In this document: in pieces, positions 1-7,708 of the stretch
Layout: every line of letters begins with the position of its first letter
Position numbering within the stretch: position 1 is the stretch's first letter
DNA from: Acidimicrobiaceae bacterium
GTDB taxonomy: Bacteria; Actinomycetota; Acidimicrobiia; Acidimicrobiales; Bog-793
Assembly (NCBI GenBank): GCA_025464005.1
Contig: JAODBO010000063.1
Location: forward strand, 1-33,449
Length of the DNA: 33,449 bases
Direction: 5' to 3'
The notes under the pieces: model-generated
Databases searched by the model: none
The model's input: only the letters and a program-made list of their open reading frames with translations
Told to the model about the DNA's origin: nothing
Translations under genes and position numbers: made by a program

Positions 1-966
1 CCCTCTGGTGGCTCGCCGTCGACGCAGGCCTTCGTCTGGAACACGCTGGGCAGCGTTCCACAGCTGCTGATGGACGGGAAGAACGCCTACCTCTACGGAC
101 CGGGGTCGACACCGGTCGAGCAGGTGAACTTGTCAAGTGGCACGATCCAGTACCTCGCGTCCGATGCGCTCGGCTCGGTGCGCGGCGTCGTGAGTGCGAG
201 CGGAGCACTCACTTCATCGACCGCCTATGGCGCCTACGGCACCCCGGAGACCTCCGGTGGGCTCACGAGCTACACCCCGTTCGGTTTCGCGGGCGGCTAC
301 ACCGATCCCACGGGGCTCGTTTACCTGGTCAATCGCTACTACGACCCGGGGACCGGGCAGTTCCTCTCCGTGGACCCGCTGGTCGACCAGACGGGGTTGC
401 CGTATGGGTACACGGGCGGGAATCCGGTGAACGGTGTCGACCCGCTGGGGCTGAGCATTCTCGATCCTTCATGGGTGCACACAGCTTGGAATGACACGGG
501 GGGAGTAGTCGTCCATGGGGTGAAGGTCGCGGCTACTGACACTGGCTCATGGGTTTACGCCAACGCATCGAATCTTTCGACGATCACATCCGCGCTAGCG
601 GCGCTTGCCTATGCGACCTGCGCCGTGACTGCCGGTGCTGGATGCGGCGTCGGCGTCGCTCTGTCTGCAACCTCAACTAGCTTGGCTGCGTTGAACACCT
701 ATCGAGCTTGCTCAAGCAACCAAGGGTGCGCGTCGGCGGCAGTTGGACTCGGACTCAGTCTCGTTGCGACAGGAGCAGGGATATCGCTGCAGAGGGCGCT
801 CGCTAGTGCTCTTAGCCTTGAGAACACCTACGCCAAGGACATCTACTTGGCACGCCAAGCCGGAGTGGTGGGTGCAGGGCTCAACGGGCTGGACGCACTT
901 TACGGTGCCGCCCAGAAGGCCTACGCCGAGTTCAAATCGCTAGGACAGAGTCAATGTCGCCCATGA
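1..966 (+). CDS. Rhs-family protein, C-terminal part (5' end outside window)
   Basis: The reading frame is open from the first base, so this is the 3' end of a longer gene; 321 residues are visible. The first ~145 residues are the end of an Rhs/YD-repeat shell, with the usual closing core NRYYDPGTGQFLSVDPLVD followed by GLPYGYTGGNPVNGVDPLG. After that core the sequence changes to a variable tip of about 175 residues. Rhs/WapA proteins of this design are large secreted or surface polymorphic toxins whose tip is the effector. The tip here is Ala/Gly-rich and hydrophobic with no nuclease or ADP-ribosyl motif that I recognise, so a membrane-active effector is possible but unproven. It carries a Cys pair (Y-R-A-C...G-C) that recurs in the other tips of this window and ends in CRP. 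The stop codon lies inside the next gene, a probable immunity gene. Confidence 0.85.
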   Translation, partial: PSGGSPSTQAFVWNTLGSVPQLLMDGKNAYLYGPGSTPVEQVNLSSGTIQYLASDALGSVRGVVSASGALTSSTAYGAYGTPETSGGLTSYTPFGFAGGYTDPTGLVYLVNRYYDPGTGQFLSVDPLVDQTGLPYGYTGGNPVNGVDPLGLSILDPSWVHTAWNDTGGVVVHGVKVAATDTGSWVYANASNLSTITSALAALAYATCAVTAGAGCGVGVALSATSTSLAALNTYRACSSNQGCASAAVGLGLSLVATGAGISLQRALASALSLENTYAKDIYLARQAGVVGAGLNGLDALYGAAQKAYAEFKSLGQSQCRP

Positions 967-1250
967 AACGTCGCTCCAGAGGCGATCTCTCGGTGGAGAG
1001 GCGGCTAAGCCTTTTCATGGGGCTCCTGTCCGCTGCGTGGTTGGTCGGAGGAATAGTAGGAATTGCCAACTCAAAAGACCTCCTGATGGGGATCAGCTTC
1101 GGTCTGTTTGTGTTTTTTGCGTGGGCTGGCTGGGTCTTGTCGCCGTCGAACATCCGCCGCCGACCGCCGAAATATGGCACGCCCGGCCACATCTTCAGCG
1201 CACTCTTTCGACGCCTGGGTATCCGGTGGCTGAACGGACCGGATAAGTAG
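954..1250 (+). CDS. small two-helix membrane protein, putative immunity partner of the Rhs tip
   Basis: This 98-residue protein has two clear hydrophobic helices (about residues 20-40 and 43-63) between Arg-rich ends. I do not recognise a family. Its ATG lies inside the last codons of the Rhs gene: the TG of the ATG is the start of the Cys codon of the Rhs C-terminal CRP, giving a 13-base overlap in another frame. Genes immediately behind Rhs tips are usually the cognate immunity genes, and an integral membrane immunity protein would suit a tip that acts on membranes. The immunity role rests on position only. A second ATG three codons in could also be used. Confidence 0.6.
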   Translation: MSPMKRRSRGDLSVERRLSLFMGLLSAAWLVGGIVGIANSKDLLMGISFGLFVFFAWAGWVLSPSNIRRRPPKYGTPGHIFSALFRRLGIRWLNGPDK

Positions 1251-1260
1251 CAATTCCGTT

Positions 1261-1545
1261 GTGGGTACTGGCCTCGGCGCCTCGGCGCTCGACTACGGCG
1301 ATTGTCGAAGTGGATCAACGACCGCTTGCATAGGCGCTGGACTCGGCTTCATCGGCTCTCTAGCCGGTGGAGGACCTTTGGCAGCGTCGATTGGTGGCAT
1401 TGCTGATGAGTCCTTGGCAGGATCGCTGCTCACGGGACTCCTTGGCGGCTTCAGTTTGAACTTCGGGGCAGCGGGCCTAACCTGGGACATCACCATGATG
1501 ATCGCCAACCTGCTGAACGAGCCGAGCTGTAGTCCCACCAAATGA
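1261..1545 (+). CDS. orphan Rhs C-terminal tip fragment
   Basis: The frame opens at 1234 after a stop; the first GTG gives 94 residues, but no good ribosome binding site is visible. The product is Gly/Ala-rich, contains ALDYGDCRSGSTTACIGA near its start and ends in CSPTK. That Cys-pair segment resembles the tips of the Rhs genes at 1-966 and 7705-8529, so this is probably the end of a displaced Rhs tip that has lost its Rhs core. Such orphan tips with their immunity genes commonly pile up behind Rhs genes as recombination stock. It is probably not expressed alone. A small independent secreted peptide is the less likely alternative. Confidence 0.5.
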   Translation: MGTGLGASALDYGDCRSGSTTACIGAGLGFIGSLAGGGPLAASIGGIADESLAGSLLTGLLGGFSLNFGAAGLTWDITMMIANLLNEPSCSPTK

Positions 1546-1561
1546 ACTTCCGGCCCTACTT

Positions 1562-1963
1562 ATGGCTGCTGCCTTGATCGACGTATCGGACCTTCCGCCA
1601 GATCAGCAGACTCAGTTCCAGGAAGGTTGCGGGGTGATGTTGTCAGTCGAGCGCACTCGTCTCGAGCGGGTCCTCGCACGTCATCTCCGTCAAGGCACGT
1701 CAAAATACGCGAAGTCGATTCCGAACGAAGGAATCGAGAGTGTGACATTGTCGCTCTCGGGAGCGCTCTGGATAGTACGAGCCTGGGTCGTCCTCGTTGT
1801 CGGCCTTGCCATCGTGCTTCCTACCCATGGAGTGAATCCTCTTAGGGTAGTGGGGTTTGTCGTCCTCGCTGCGGGAGTGATTCTGTTTGTCGTGGGGGCC
1901 GTGAGGCTTGCTTCGGCGCTGAAGAGTCGCAATCGCTTCAGGCGTAGCCACTTGTCGACGTAA
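1562..1963 (+). CDS. small two-helix membrane protein, putative orphan immunity protein
   Basis: This 133-residue protein has a soluble N-terminal half of about 65 residues with many Arg and Gln, then two hydrophobic helices (about residues 69-85 and 93-113) and a basic tail. It starts 16 bases after the orphan tip. Its position mirrors the two-helix proteins behind the tips at 1-966 and 7705-8529, although sequence similarity among the three is not obvious. Immunity to the displaced tip is inferred from position. The DNA looks less GC-rich than the flanking core genes, as expected of transferred tip cassettes. The family is unknown to me. Confidence 0.5.
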   Translation: MAAALIDVSDLPPDQQTQFQEGCGVMLSVERTRLERVLARHLRQGTSKYAKSIPNEGIESVTLSLSGALWIVRAWVVLVVGLAIVLPTHGVNPLRVVGFVVLAAGVILFVVGAVRLASALKSRNRFRRSHLST

Positions 1964-2060
1964 GACCCCGCAAAGTGGTTAAAGGCGCGAGCGGCGCACT
2001 GTAACCATCCTCCGGACAGCGCGAGCCCACCAGCTGGTTTGTCCAAGAGGCGGTCAATTC

Positions 2061-2267
2061 CCCTTGTTCTATAGGTATGAAGCGGTCTCTCGTTCCCGCC
2101 GGAGTGCCATGGCAACGGCATCGTGCTGGCCGTGCCCACCCTTGGCAAGATCCCCCTTCGCTCCCTACTGGACGCCATTCGGCGAGCTCGCTGGCCGAGA
2201 GGTTTGTTGAATTTCGGGTCGTTCACCCTTGTTCTATAGATGTGGAAGTCCGTTCCGTCCCCGCCGG
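2061..2267. repeat. dispersed direct repeat (two degenerate copies)
   Basis: CCCTTGTTCTATAG occurs exactly at 2061-2074 and 2226-2239. Similarity continues downstream of both: a CGTTCCCGCCGG-like string follows at about 2091 and, with a few extra bases, at 2251. The two copies look like a duplicated unit of about 165 bases that has diverged. They could be remnants of attachment or recombinase arm sites, or an old IS end. Function unknown. Confidence 0.45.
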
Positions 2268-2360
2268 CAGGCGTCCTGGACGCCGCGAGGCGGACCAGCT
2301 GCCTCGTTCCTCTTGTCACGTGCTGACGTTGGTTGCCTGCGCGCTGCCGGGATTCGAGTG

Positions 2361-2390
2361 GTGTTCGTCAGTGTTCGTCAGTGTCCGTCG
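2361..2390. repeat. three tandem 10-bp repeats (GTGTTCGTCA)
   Basis: GTGTTCGTCA occurs twice head to tail, then once as GTGTCCGTCG. A period of 10 bases puts the copies on the same helix face. Ten bases later a second repeat family begins. Together they resemble an iteron or multi-site protein-binding array. Confidence 0.6.
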
Positions 2391-2400
2391 TACGGGCGGT

Positions 2401-2460
2401 GGGGGTCCGCAGTGCGCTCCGTCAAGGGCTCCATGGAGGGGTCCGTGGAGGGCTCCGTCC
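2401..2460. repeat. five tandem 12-bp repeats, iteron-like array
   Basis: The units are GGGGGTCCgcag, TGCGCTCCgtca, AGGGCTCCatgg, AGGGGTCCgtgg and AGGGCTCCgtcc, all in 12-base register with a conserved NGGGSTCC-type core. A further AGGGCTCC lies at about 2511 and an inverted AGCCCTC at about 2469. Tandem direct repeats close to a repressor and a primase gene are typical of replication origins of plasmids and replicating integrative elements. No AT-rich melting region is obvious, so recombinase arm sites are the alternative. Confidence 0.5.
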
Positions 2461-2841
2461 AGGATTGGAGCCCTCTGTCGTCGGCAAAGCGGCTGGTTGG
2501 AGCGTTATTGAGGGCTCCGTCGCGTTGGCGGACTCATTAGGGGTGGTTTCCGGTTTCGGCGTCGATCGTGATGCGGGTTGGCCAGTTCGTGTTGGCGTGG
2601 TCGCTTCGAGTTGGCGACGGGCTTGTCATGACGCTGACGATTGGCATGAGGCTCATCGGCAACAGGGTCGAGCCCGTCATGGCGATGACCACGTGGCATC
2701 CATCGCCCGAATCCTCCGACTCCGATTTCCAGCATCCCGGTGCGACACCGGTCCGATACGACTCGGTCGCATGCCGTGGCGCCAGAACCGTGCCGTCGTC
2801 GGGCTTGCCACGAGGGCCGGCGACGTTGGCGACGGTGCCGC

Positions 2842-3213
2842 TCAGGTGGGCTGTCTGCGGTGTCTGGGCCGGCGGGGCCGGTCTTGGCCGTGTCGGGCGT
2901 TGTGGCGGGCGATGAAGGCGTCGAGGACTTCGCGGAGGGTGGCCCGTTCGGCGTCGTCGAGAAAAGTGGTGGCCTCGAAGGCGAGGCGGAGTGCTTGGTC
3001 GTCGGGGAGTCGGGGGTGGTCGCCGAAGACGAGGGTGTCGGTCGTGCACGAGAGGGCGACCGCGAGGCGCCGCAGGGCGGACAGGGACGGTTCGGATCCG
3101 CCGGCTTCGTACTTGCGTAGTTGGGACACGTTGACGCCGGCGCGCTGGGCCAACGCGACCTGGGTGAGGTCTCGGGATCGGCGCAGGCCGGCGAGCGTGT
3201 CGGCGAAGGACAT
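2842..3213 (-). CDS. XRE-family helix-turn-helix regulator
   Basis: The protein has 123 residues from the ATG that begins MSFADTLAGLRR. Residues ~6-60 are a Cro/C1-type helix-turn-helix (TQVALAQRAGVNVSQLRKYE, with LRRLAVALSC as the following helix). Residues ~75-105 are an acidic helical segment, and the tail is Arg-rich. A longer upstream start is open but would add sequence without helix-turn-helix character. It is divergent from the primase gene, with an inverted and a direct repeat between them, which is the layout of an element's own repressor. It probably controls the primase-recombinase operon and itself. Target and inducer cannot be read from the sequence. Confidence 0.85.
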   Translation of the reverse strand: MSFADTLAGLRRSRDLTQVALAQRAGVNVSQLRKYEAGGSEPSLSALRRLAVALSCTTDTLVFGDHPRLPDDQALRLAFEATTFLDDAERATLREVLDAFIARHNARHGQDRPRRPRHRRQPT

Positions 3214-3216
3214 GCC

Positions 3217-3295
3217 AAGGGACGTTACCCGAGGTTGGGACTGGATGGATGCTGTGTTGCGAGGTAGAACCAATCGTAAGGACGATTACCCGAGG
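3217..3295. promoter_or_regulatory. candidate operator/promoter region between xre and primase
   Basis: AATCGTaaggACGATT (3272-3287) is a perfect 6+6 inverted repeat. An 18-base segment around it, AAGGACGATTACCCGAGG (3278-3295), recurs with one substitution and a one-base shift as AAGGGACGTTACCCGAGG at 3217-3234, about 61 bases away and just before the repressor ATG. Two related sites flanking a divergent pair suit autoregulation by the XRE protein. The downstream copy runs into the primase ribosome binding site GGAGG (3295-3299). Confidence 0.5.
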
Positions 3296-3303
3296 GAGGT
3301 GTT

Positions 3304-6048
3304 GTGGGCGACGAGGCACGGTTGTTCGGGCTGGTCGAAGCCTTCGGCGTTCTCCTTCGTCCAGACCAGGCTGGCTTCGTCGGCGGTTGCCCGCGCTGTG
3401 GTGACCGACTTGTCGTCGACGGCGAGCACTGGTCGTGCGGTTGTGGCTCGGGCGGTCCGGTGGAGCTGGTCGCCGTGTTCGGCGGGTTCTCGATGAGCCA
3501 CGCCGTCGAGCTGGTGCGCTCGGGATGGCGGCCGGACGGCCCGCCCGGGTCGGTCGCGAGGTCGACGGTGCGTCCGCTGCCGTTGTTGTGCGATCCGGAC
3601 TCGGACGACGAGGCGGTCATCGACGCCGTGCTGGCGCATTACCAAGGCGAGCGGCGAAGCTCAGACCAGGCGAAGGGCTGGCTGGCCGAGCGAGGTGTGG
3701 ATGACGTGCTGGCCGACGAGCTGGGGATCGGGGTCGCCAACCGGACCTTGGGCTATCGGCTGCCCGAAGCGAACCGCCGCGACGGGGCGAAGTTGCGCGA
3801 CCAGCTGATGCGTCTCGGCATCTACCGAGCTTCCGGGCATGAGCATTTCCGGGGGTGCGTGGTGGTCCCGGTGCTCTCGGCGGAGGGTCGGGTGCTCCAG
3901 CTGTGCGGCATGCGGCTGGCGAATGCTTCGGTCGAGCCCCAGTGGGCGGCCGGTCTGCCGGGCGGGACGCTCAACGAGGCGGCGGCAACCAGCGTCGAGG
4001 TGATCGTGGTCGCCTCGGTAGATGATGCGCTTGCCGTGCTGGGTGCTGGGCGGCGAGCGGTGGTCGCACCGGGCCGGCCCGGAGGGTTCCACACTGCCGA
4101 TCTGCGGCTACTGGCCCGGGGCGGGGTGCAGCGCTGCACGATCGTCGGGGACGGCCTGGCATCGCTGGCCGAGCGGATCGGTGCCGAAGGTATCGAGTGC
4201 GCGTTGGTCTCGCCCGGGGCATCCCTGGCAGCCGTGCTCGGCCGGGCCGGCGACCGGGCGGCCGCTCTCAATGCACTCTTGGCTACGGCCACGCCGCACC
4301 GAGCCACGTGCATGCCTGCCGACGACAGCACTGCGACTGTGTCGGCGCCGGCCGTTCCGCCCGCTCCTCCCGCCAACTGCTCCACGACGGTGTCGGGAGA
4401 CGCCGCCGAGCTGCACGTCAGCGTCGCTTCCCACCACTGGCGGGTGCGCGGCGCCGATCTCAACAAAACGCCCGACACCTTGAGGGTGGCGCTGGCCGTG
4501 ACCGACACCGAGCATGGCGGGTTCCATCTCGACACTCTTGACCTCTGCCAAGCCAAGGCGCGAGCAGCGTTCGTCGAGGCGGCGGTGGCCGAGCTGCACA
4601 CCGGCCGGCCCGTGCTGGTTCGCGAGCTGGCCGAGGTGCTTTTCGCCACCGAGGCGGCCATCGCCGCCCGCGACTCCGCGGCACCGGTGGCGGCCATGAC
4701 CGAGGCACAGCGGGCCGAGGCCATGGAGCTGTTGGCAGACCCGGAATTGGCCGAGCGGGTGACCCAGGATCTGGGTGCTCTCGGGGTGGTGGGCGAGGAG
4801 ACCAACCTGCTGGTTGCCTATCTGGCTACCATCTCGCGTAAGGCTGAGCGACCCTTCGGAGTCGTGGTGCAGTCCTCGACCGCGGCGGGCAAGTCCACGC
4901 TGGCGGACGCGGTGTGCCAGCTGGTGCCCGAAGAGGACCTGGCGTCGTATTCGGCGGTCACTGGCCAGGCCCTCTACTACGTCGGCGCTGCCGATCTGGC
5001 TCACAAGGTGCTGGCCGTCGCCGAGGAGCAAGGGGCGTCGCGGGCATCGTATGCCCTCAAGCTGCTCGTGTCCGAGGGCCACCTGTCGATCGCATCGACG
5101 GGCAAGGACACGGCGACCGGCAAGCTTCGCACGCGCAGTTACGAGGTGGCTGGCCCGGTGGCTCTGGTGCTCACCACGACGGCCACCGACATCGACCCCG
5201 AGCTCGCCAACCGCTTGGTGGTTCTCGGGGTGGACGAGGACCGGGCCCAGACGAGGGCCATCCAGGCCGCCCAACGTCAGGCGGCCACCCTCGACGGCCT
5301 CATGGCGCGACTGCAGCGCGAGCGGATCGTGGCCCGGCACCGCAACGCCCAGCGGCTCATCGAACCCCTGCCGGTCGTGATCCCCGATGCCAGCGAGATC
5401 GTGTTCCCCGATACCGCTACCCGCCACCGGCGCGACCACCAGAAACTCCTGTCCCTGATCTGCGCCTTCGCCATGCTCCACCAGCACCAACGACACCAGG
5501 ACACCATCGAGGTCGGCGACCGCACGGTGCGCTACGTGGAGGCATCCCCAGATGACGTCGCTCTGGGCATGCGCCTGGCCGAGCGGGTGCTCACCCGTGG
5601 TGGCGACGATCTGGCCCCCCAGACCCGACGCCTCCTCGCCGCAGCGCAGGCCCACGTGGCCGCATGCGCACGAGCCGACAACCTCGTGGCCGAGACAGTC
5701 AGCTTCACCCGCCGGGAGCTGCGCGAGTCCCTCGGCTGGTCCGAGCACCAGGTGCGCATCGGACTGGCCCGGCTGGTAGCCCTCGAATACCTGGTCGCCG
5801 TCCCCGGCGGGTCGGGCCGCCAGCACCGCTACCTTCTCGCCGACCCGCCCGATCCGGGACCCCGCGACACCCCGCGACCGGTGCGCGACCCTGACCCGCG
5901 GGGTGAAAACGGCACCCACGCTGGCAGAACGGGCGACCCCGCGGTCAACGCCGACGCGTCCAACGCCAACAGTCGGCCAGTCGTACCCGTAGACGTAGAT
6001 CGGGGGACCAGCGGGGGACCTGACCGAGTCCTCTGGGGAGCACGATGA
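3304..6048 (+). CDS. mobile-element DNA primase/helicase-like protein (zinc ribbon, TOPRIM-like, P-loop ATPase)
   Basis: 914 residues from a GTG preceded by GGAGG. Residues 29-47 form a CHC2-like zinc ribbon (C29-P-R-C32 ... C45-G-C47), as in DnaG-type primases. Residues ~180-330 look like a degenerate TOPRIM region (VEVIVVASVDDALAVLGAG). A P-loop follows at ~523-532 (SSTAAGKST), then a region containing ALKLLVSEGHLSIASTGKD and ALVLTTTATDID, which I recall from primase-ATPases of integrative elements and phages. The C-terminus has a winged-helix-like segment (~795-850) and a Pro/Asp-rich tail. The likely role is replication initiation or priming of the element. Its stop overlaps the recombinase ATG (ATGA), so the two are translationally coupled. 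Catalytic activity of the TOPRIM region is uncertain because its acidic residues are not clear. Confidence 0.8.
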   Translation: MGDEARLFGLVEAFGVLLRPDQAGFVGGCPRCGDRLVVDGEHWSCGCGSGGPVELVAVFGGFSMSHAVELVRSGWRPDGPPGSVARSTVRPLPLLCDPDSDDEAVIDAVLAHYQGERRSSDQAKGWLAERGVDDVLADELGIGVANRTLGYRLPEANRRDGAKLRDQLMRLGIYRASGHEHFRGCVVVPVLSAEGRVLQLCGMRLANASVEPQWAAGLPGGTLNEAAATSVEVIVVASVDDALAVLGAGRRAVVAPGRPGGFHTADLRLLARGGVQRCTIVGDGLASLAERIGAEGIECALVSPGASLAAVLGRAGDRAAALNALLATATPHRATCMPADDSTATVSAPAVPPAPPANCSTTVSGDAAELHVSVASHHWRVRGADLNKTPDTLRVALAVTDTEHGGFHLDTLDLCQAKARAAFVEAAVAELHTGRPVLVRELAEVLFATEAAIAARDSAAPVAAMTEAQRAEAMELLADPELAERVTQDLGALGVVGEETNLLVAYLATISRKAERPFGVVVQSSTAAGKSTLADAVCQLVPEEDLASYSAVTGQALYYVGAADLAHKVLAVAEEQGASRASYALKLLVSEGHLSIASTGKDTATGKLRTRSYEVAGPVALVLTTTATDIDPELANRLVVLGVDEDRAQTRAIQAAQRQAATLDGLMARLQRERIVARHRNAQRLIEPLPVVIPDASEIVFPDTATRHRRDHQKLLSLICAFAMLHQHQRHQDTIEVGDRTVRYVEASPDDVALGMRLAERVLTRGGDDLAPQTRRLLAAAQAHVAACARADNLVAETVSFTRRELRESLGWSEHQVRIGLARLVALEYLVAVPGGSGRQHRYLLADPPDPGPRDTPRPVRDPDPRGENGTHAGRTGDPAVNADASNANSRPVVPVDVDRGTSGGPDRVLWGAR

Positions 6049-7004
6049 CGGCCCTCGCGCTGGCGGCCGAGGAGTACCTGGGATGGCTGGCCAGTCACGG
6101 ATACGCCAAGACCACCGTCGCTGGCCGAGCGCACCACCTGCACGATCTAGTCGAGTTCCTGGCCGCCCTCGACATCACTGAGCCGGCGTCGGTCAGCTTC
6201 AGTGCCCTCGAGTCCTACCAACGCCACCTGTTCCACCACAAGAAGGCCAACGGCGCCCCGCTGTCGTTTCGCACCCAGGCCCAACGCATCATCCCAGTCA
6301 AGTCCTTCTTCGCCTGGATGCTCACCCAAGGACACGTTCCTTTCGACCCCGCCGTCGGCCTGGTCCTGCCCAAGGCCGAGCACCGCCTCCCTGAAGCCAC
6401 GCTCTCCGCTGAGGAAGCAGAAGCGGTTCTGCAGGGACCTGATGTCACCACCATCCTCGGTGTGCGCGACCGGGCCATCCTCGAAGTGCTCTACTCCACG
6501 GCCATCCGACGGGCCGAGCTCATCGGTCTTCGGATCTGGGACGTCGACCACGCCCGGGGCACCGTGTTCGTCCGCCAGGGCAAAGGGGCCAGAGACCGCC
6601 ACGTCCCCATCGGTGCTCGGGCGCTGTTGTGGGTGTCGCGCTATTTCGATCTGGTTCGTCCGAAGCTCGTGGCCAAAGAGACCGACATCCTGTTCCTGTC
6701 CGCCTCGGGCGAGCCGCTGTGCGCCGACTGGCTGTCGCGCACCACCAAGGCCTACATCGCGGCCGGGGCGCCGGGGAAGCGCGGCAGCTGCCACCTGTTC
6801 CGCCACACCGCCGCCACCTTGATGCTCGAAGGCGGCGCCGACATCCGCTACGTGTCAGAGATGCTCGGCCACGCCAAACTGGAGACCACCGCCCTCTACA
6901 CCCGGGTCTCTATCGCCAAGCTACGCGCCGTGCACGCCGCCACCCACCCGGCTGGTAACGACAACGCCGGCGGGGCCGACATTCGTATCCTGCCTGCCAG
7001 CTGA
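6045..7004 (+). CDS. tyrosine recombinase / integrase (XerC/D-like)
   Basis: 319 residues with both domains of the family. An N-terminal SAM-like DNA-binding domain spans about 1-105, and the catalytic domain about 118-300. The active-site set is complete: R155 (in TAIRRAEL), K180 (RQGKGARD), H250 and R253 (HLFRHTA), H276 (LGHAKLETT) and the nucleophile Y285 (ALYTRV). It would cut and rejoin short attachment sites to integrate, excise or resolve the element. It overlaps the primase stop by four bases. I could not identify attachment sites, although the repeats at 2061-2460 and the junction near 7885 are places to look. Confidence 0.92.
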   Translation: MTALALAAEEYLGWLASHGYAKTTVAGRAHHLHDLVEFLAALDITEPASVSFSALESYQRHLFHHKKANGAPLSFRTQAQRIIPVKSFFAWMLTQGHVPFDPAVGLVLPKAEHRLPEATLSAEEAEAVLQGPDVTTILGVRDRAILEVLYSTAIRRAELIGLRIWDVDHARGTVFVRQGKGARDRHVPIGARALLWVSRYFDLVRPKLVAKETDILFLSASGEPLCADWLSRTTKAYIAAGAPGKRGSCHLFRHTAATLMLEGGADIRYVSEMLGHAKLETTALYTRVSIAKLRAVHAATHPAGNDNAGGADIRILPAS

Positions 7005-7014
7005 ACCCCCAGGC

Positions 7015-7045
7015 GGGGCCGCTGCCGGCCAGCGGGACCGGCCCC
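7015..7045 (+). terminator. GC-rich hairpin after the recombinase gene
   Basis: CCGCTG-ccggc-CAGCGG (7019-7035) forms a 6-bp stem, flanked by GGGG and CCCC that extend it across a small bulge. It sits 10 bases after the recombinase stop and before vapB. There is no T-run, which is common for high-GC terminators. Confidence 0.45.
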
Positions 7046-7060
7046 AGGTACCATTTGGGC

Positions 7061-7297
7061 ATGACCGAGCTGCGGGTCACCGTGCCCGACGAGATCGCCC
7101 AGCGTTTGGCGTCTGAGGCCGCCGAGCGGGGCACGTCGCCCGAAGAGGTGGCCGCCGAGGTGCTGGCGTCCCATGTGCCGGCGGGCTCGAAGACCCGTTC
7201 GCTGCCAGCCTGGGTGGAGGCTGTGCACTCGGGGCGCAGTGACCTCTCGGAGAGTCACGAGGAGATCTTGAAGAGCGAGCTCGGCCAAGCCGGGTGA
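7061..7297 (+). CDS. VapB-like antitoxin of a VapBC pair
   Basis: 78 residues from the ATG of MTELRVTVPDEIAQRL; a TTG two codons upstream is less likely. Residues 1-45 match the ribbon-helix-helix pattern of small antitoxins (strand TELRVTVP, then two helices). The remainder is an acidic tail of the kind that wraps the toxin. The last codons overlap the toxin start (GTGA), the usual antitoxin-toxin coupling. It should bind and neutralise the PIN toxin and autorepress the pair. The partner is frameshifted as read, so the pair may be inactive. Confidence 0.8.
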   Translation: MTELRVTVPDEIAQRLASEAAERGTSPEEVAAEVLASHVPAGSKTRSLPAWVEAVHSGRSDLSESHEEILKSELGQAG

Positions 7298-7708
7298 TCG
7301 TCGTCGACACCGGACCTCTCGTGGCGCTGCTCAACGCGGACGACCGCCACCGCGAACGTTGCCGCACGTGGTTGGCCGCCAACGACGAGCCGCTGGCAGT
7401 GCCGGTCCCGGTCGTGACCGAGACGTGCTACTTCATCGAACGAGACAGCGGACCCGAAGTCGAAGCCGACTTCCTCGCATCATTTCCGGCCCGGCGGCAT
7501 GTTCGAGATGATCGACCTCCGCCCCGACGACTGGACCCGAGCCACAGGCCACATCCGCACCTACGCCGATCTCCCTCTCGGCGTCGTCGACGCAGCAGTA
7601 GTAGCTGTCACCGAAAGGCTCGGCGCGACTCAGATCGCCACGCTCGACCATCGCCACTTCACCGTCGTCAGACCATCGCACATCCTGAGCTTCGAGCTGC
7701 TCCCATGA
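7294..7708 (+). pseudogene. VapC-like PIN-domain ribonuclease toxin, frameshifted
   Basis: The GTG start overlaps the vapB stop. The N-terminal half (VDTGPLVALLN, with the first catalytic Asp) reads in one frame to about 7488. The C-terminal half (YADLPLGVVDAAVVAVTERL, IATLDHRHF, with the later catalytic acids) continues in the next frame to a stop at 7708. Removing one base from the CCGGCCC run at 7486-7492 restores a normal PIN protein of about 137 residues with all expected parts. PIN toxins cleave RNA, often tRNA or rRNA. This is either a recent inactivation or a sequencing indel. The first frame happens to stay open into the Rhs fragment, which I regard as chance. Confidence 0.8.

Larger units (their letters stand above)
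1964..2841. other. 878-base non-coding region with repeats, left end of the mobile element
   Basis: I see no convincing gene here; long open frames on either strand lack recognisable protein features. The stretch holds a duplicated CCCTTGTTCTATAG motif 165 bases apart, three tandem 10-bp repeats and five tandem 12-bp repeats, listed separately. A 115-residue plus-strand frame from 2568, rich in hydrophobic residues at its start, might be a small protein, but it runs into the opposite repressor gene and I give it little weight. The region probably contains the left boundary and replication or recombination sites of the element to its right. Confidence 0.5.

Noticed and set aside
2345..2360. 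A tRNA-like GGGATTCGAGTGG string as a possible attachment site
   Set aside because: It resembles a T-loop but no matching acceptor stem or cloverleaf could be drawn around it.
2361..2460. A short CRISPR array
   Set aside because: The repeats are only 10-12 bases and directly tandem with no unique spacers, and no cas gene is present.
2333..3496. A 387-residue plus-strand frame across the repeat region and repressor
   Set aside because: It has no domain signal, crosses the divergent repressor gene and its operator, and would end inside the primase.
4108..5919. A 603-residue open frame on the minus strand
   Set aside because: It lies opposite the primase gene, has no recognisable motif, and is the usual shadow frame of high-GC coding DNA.
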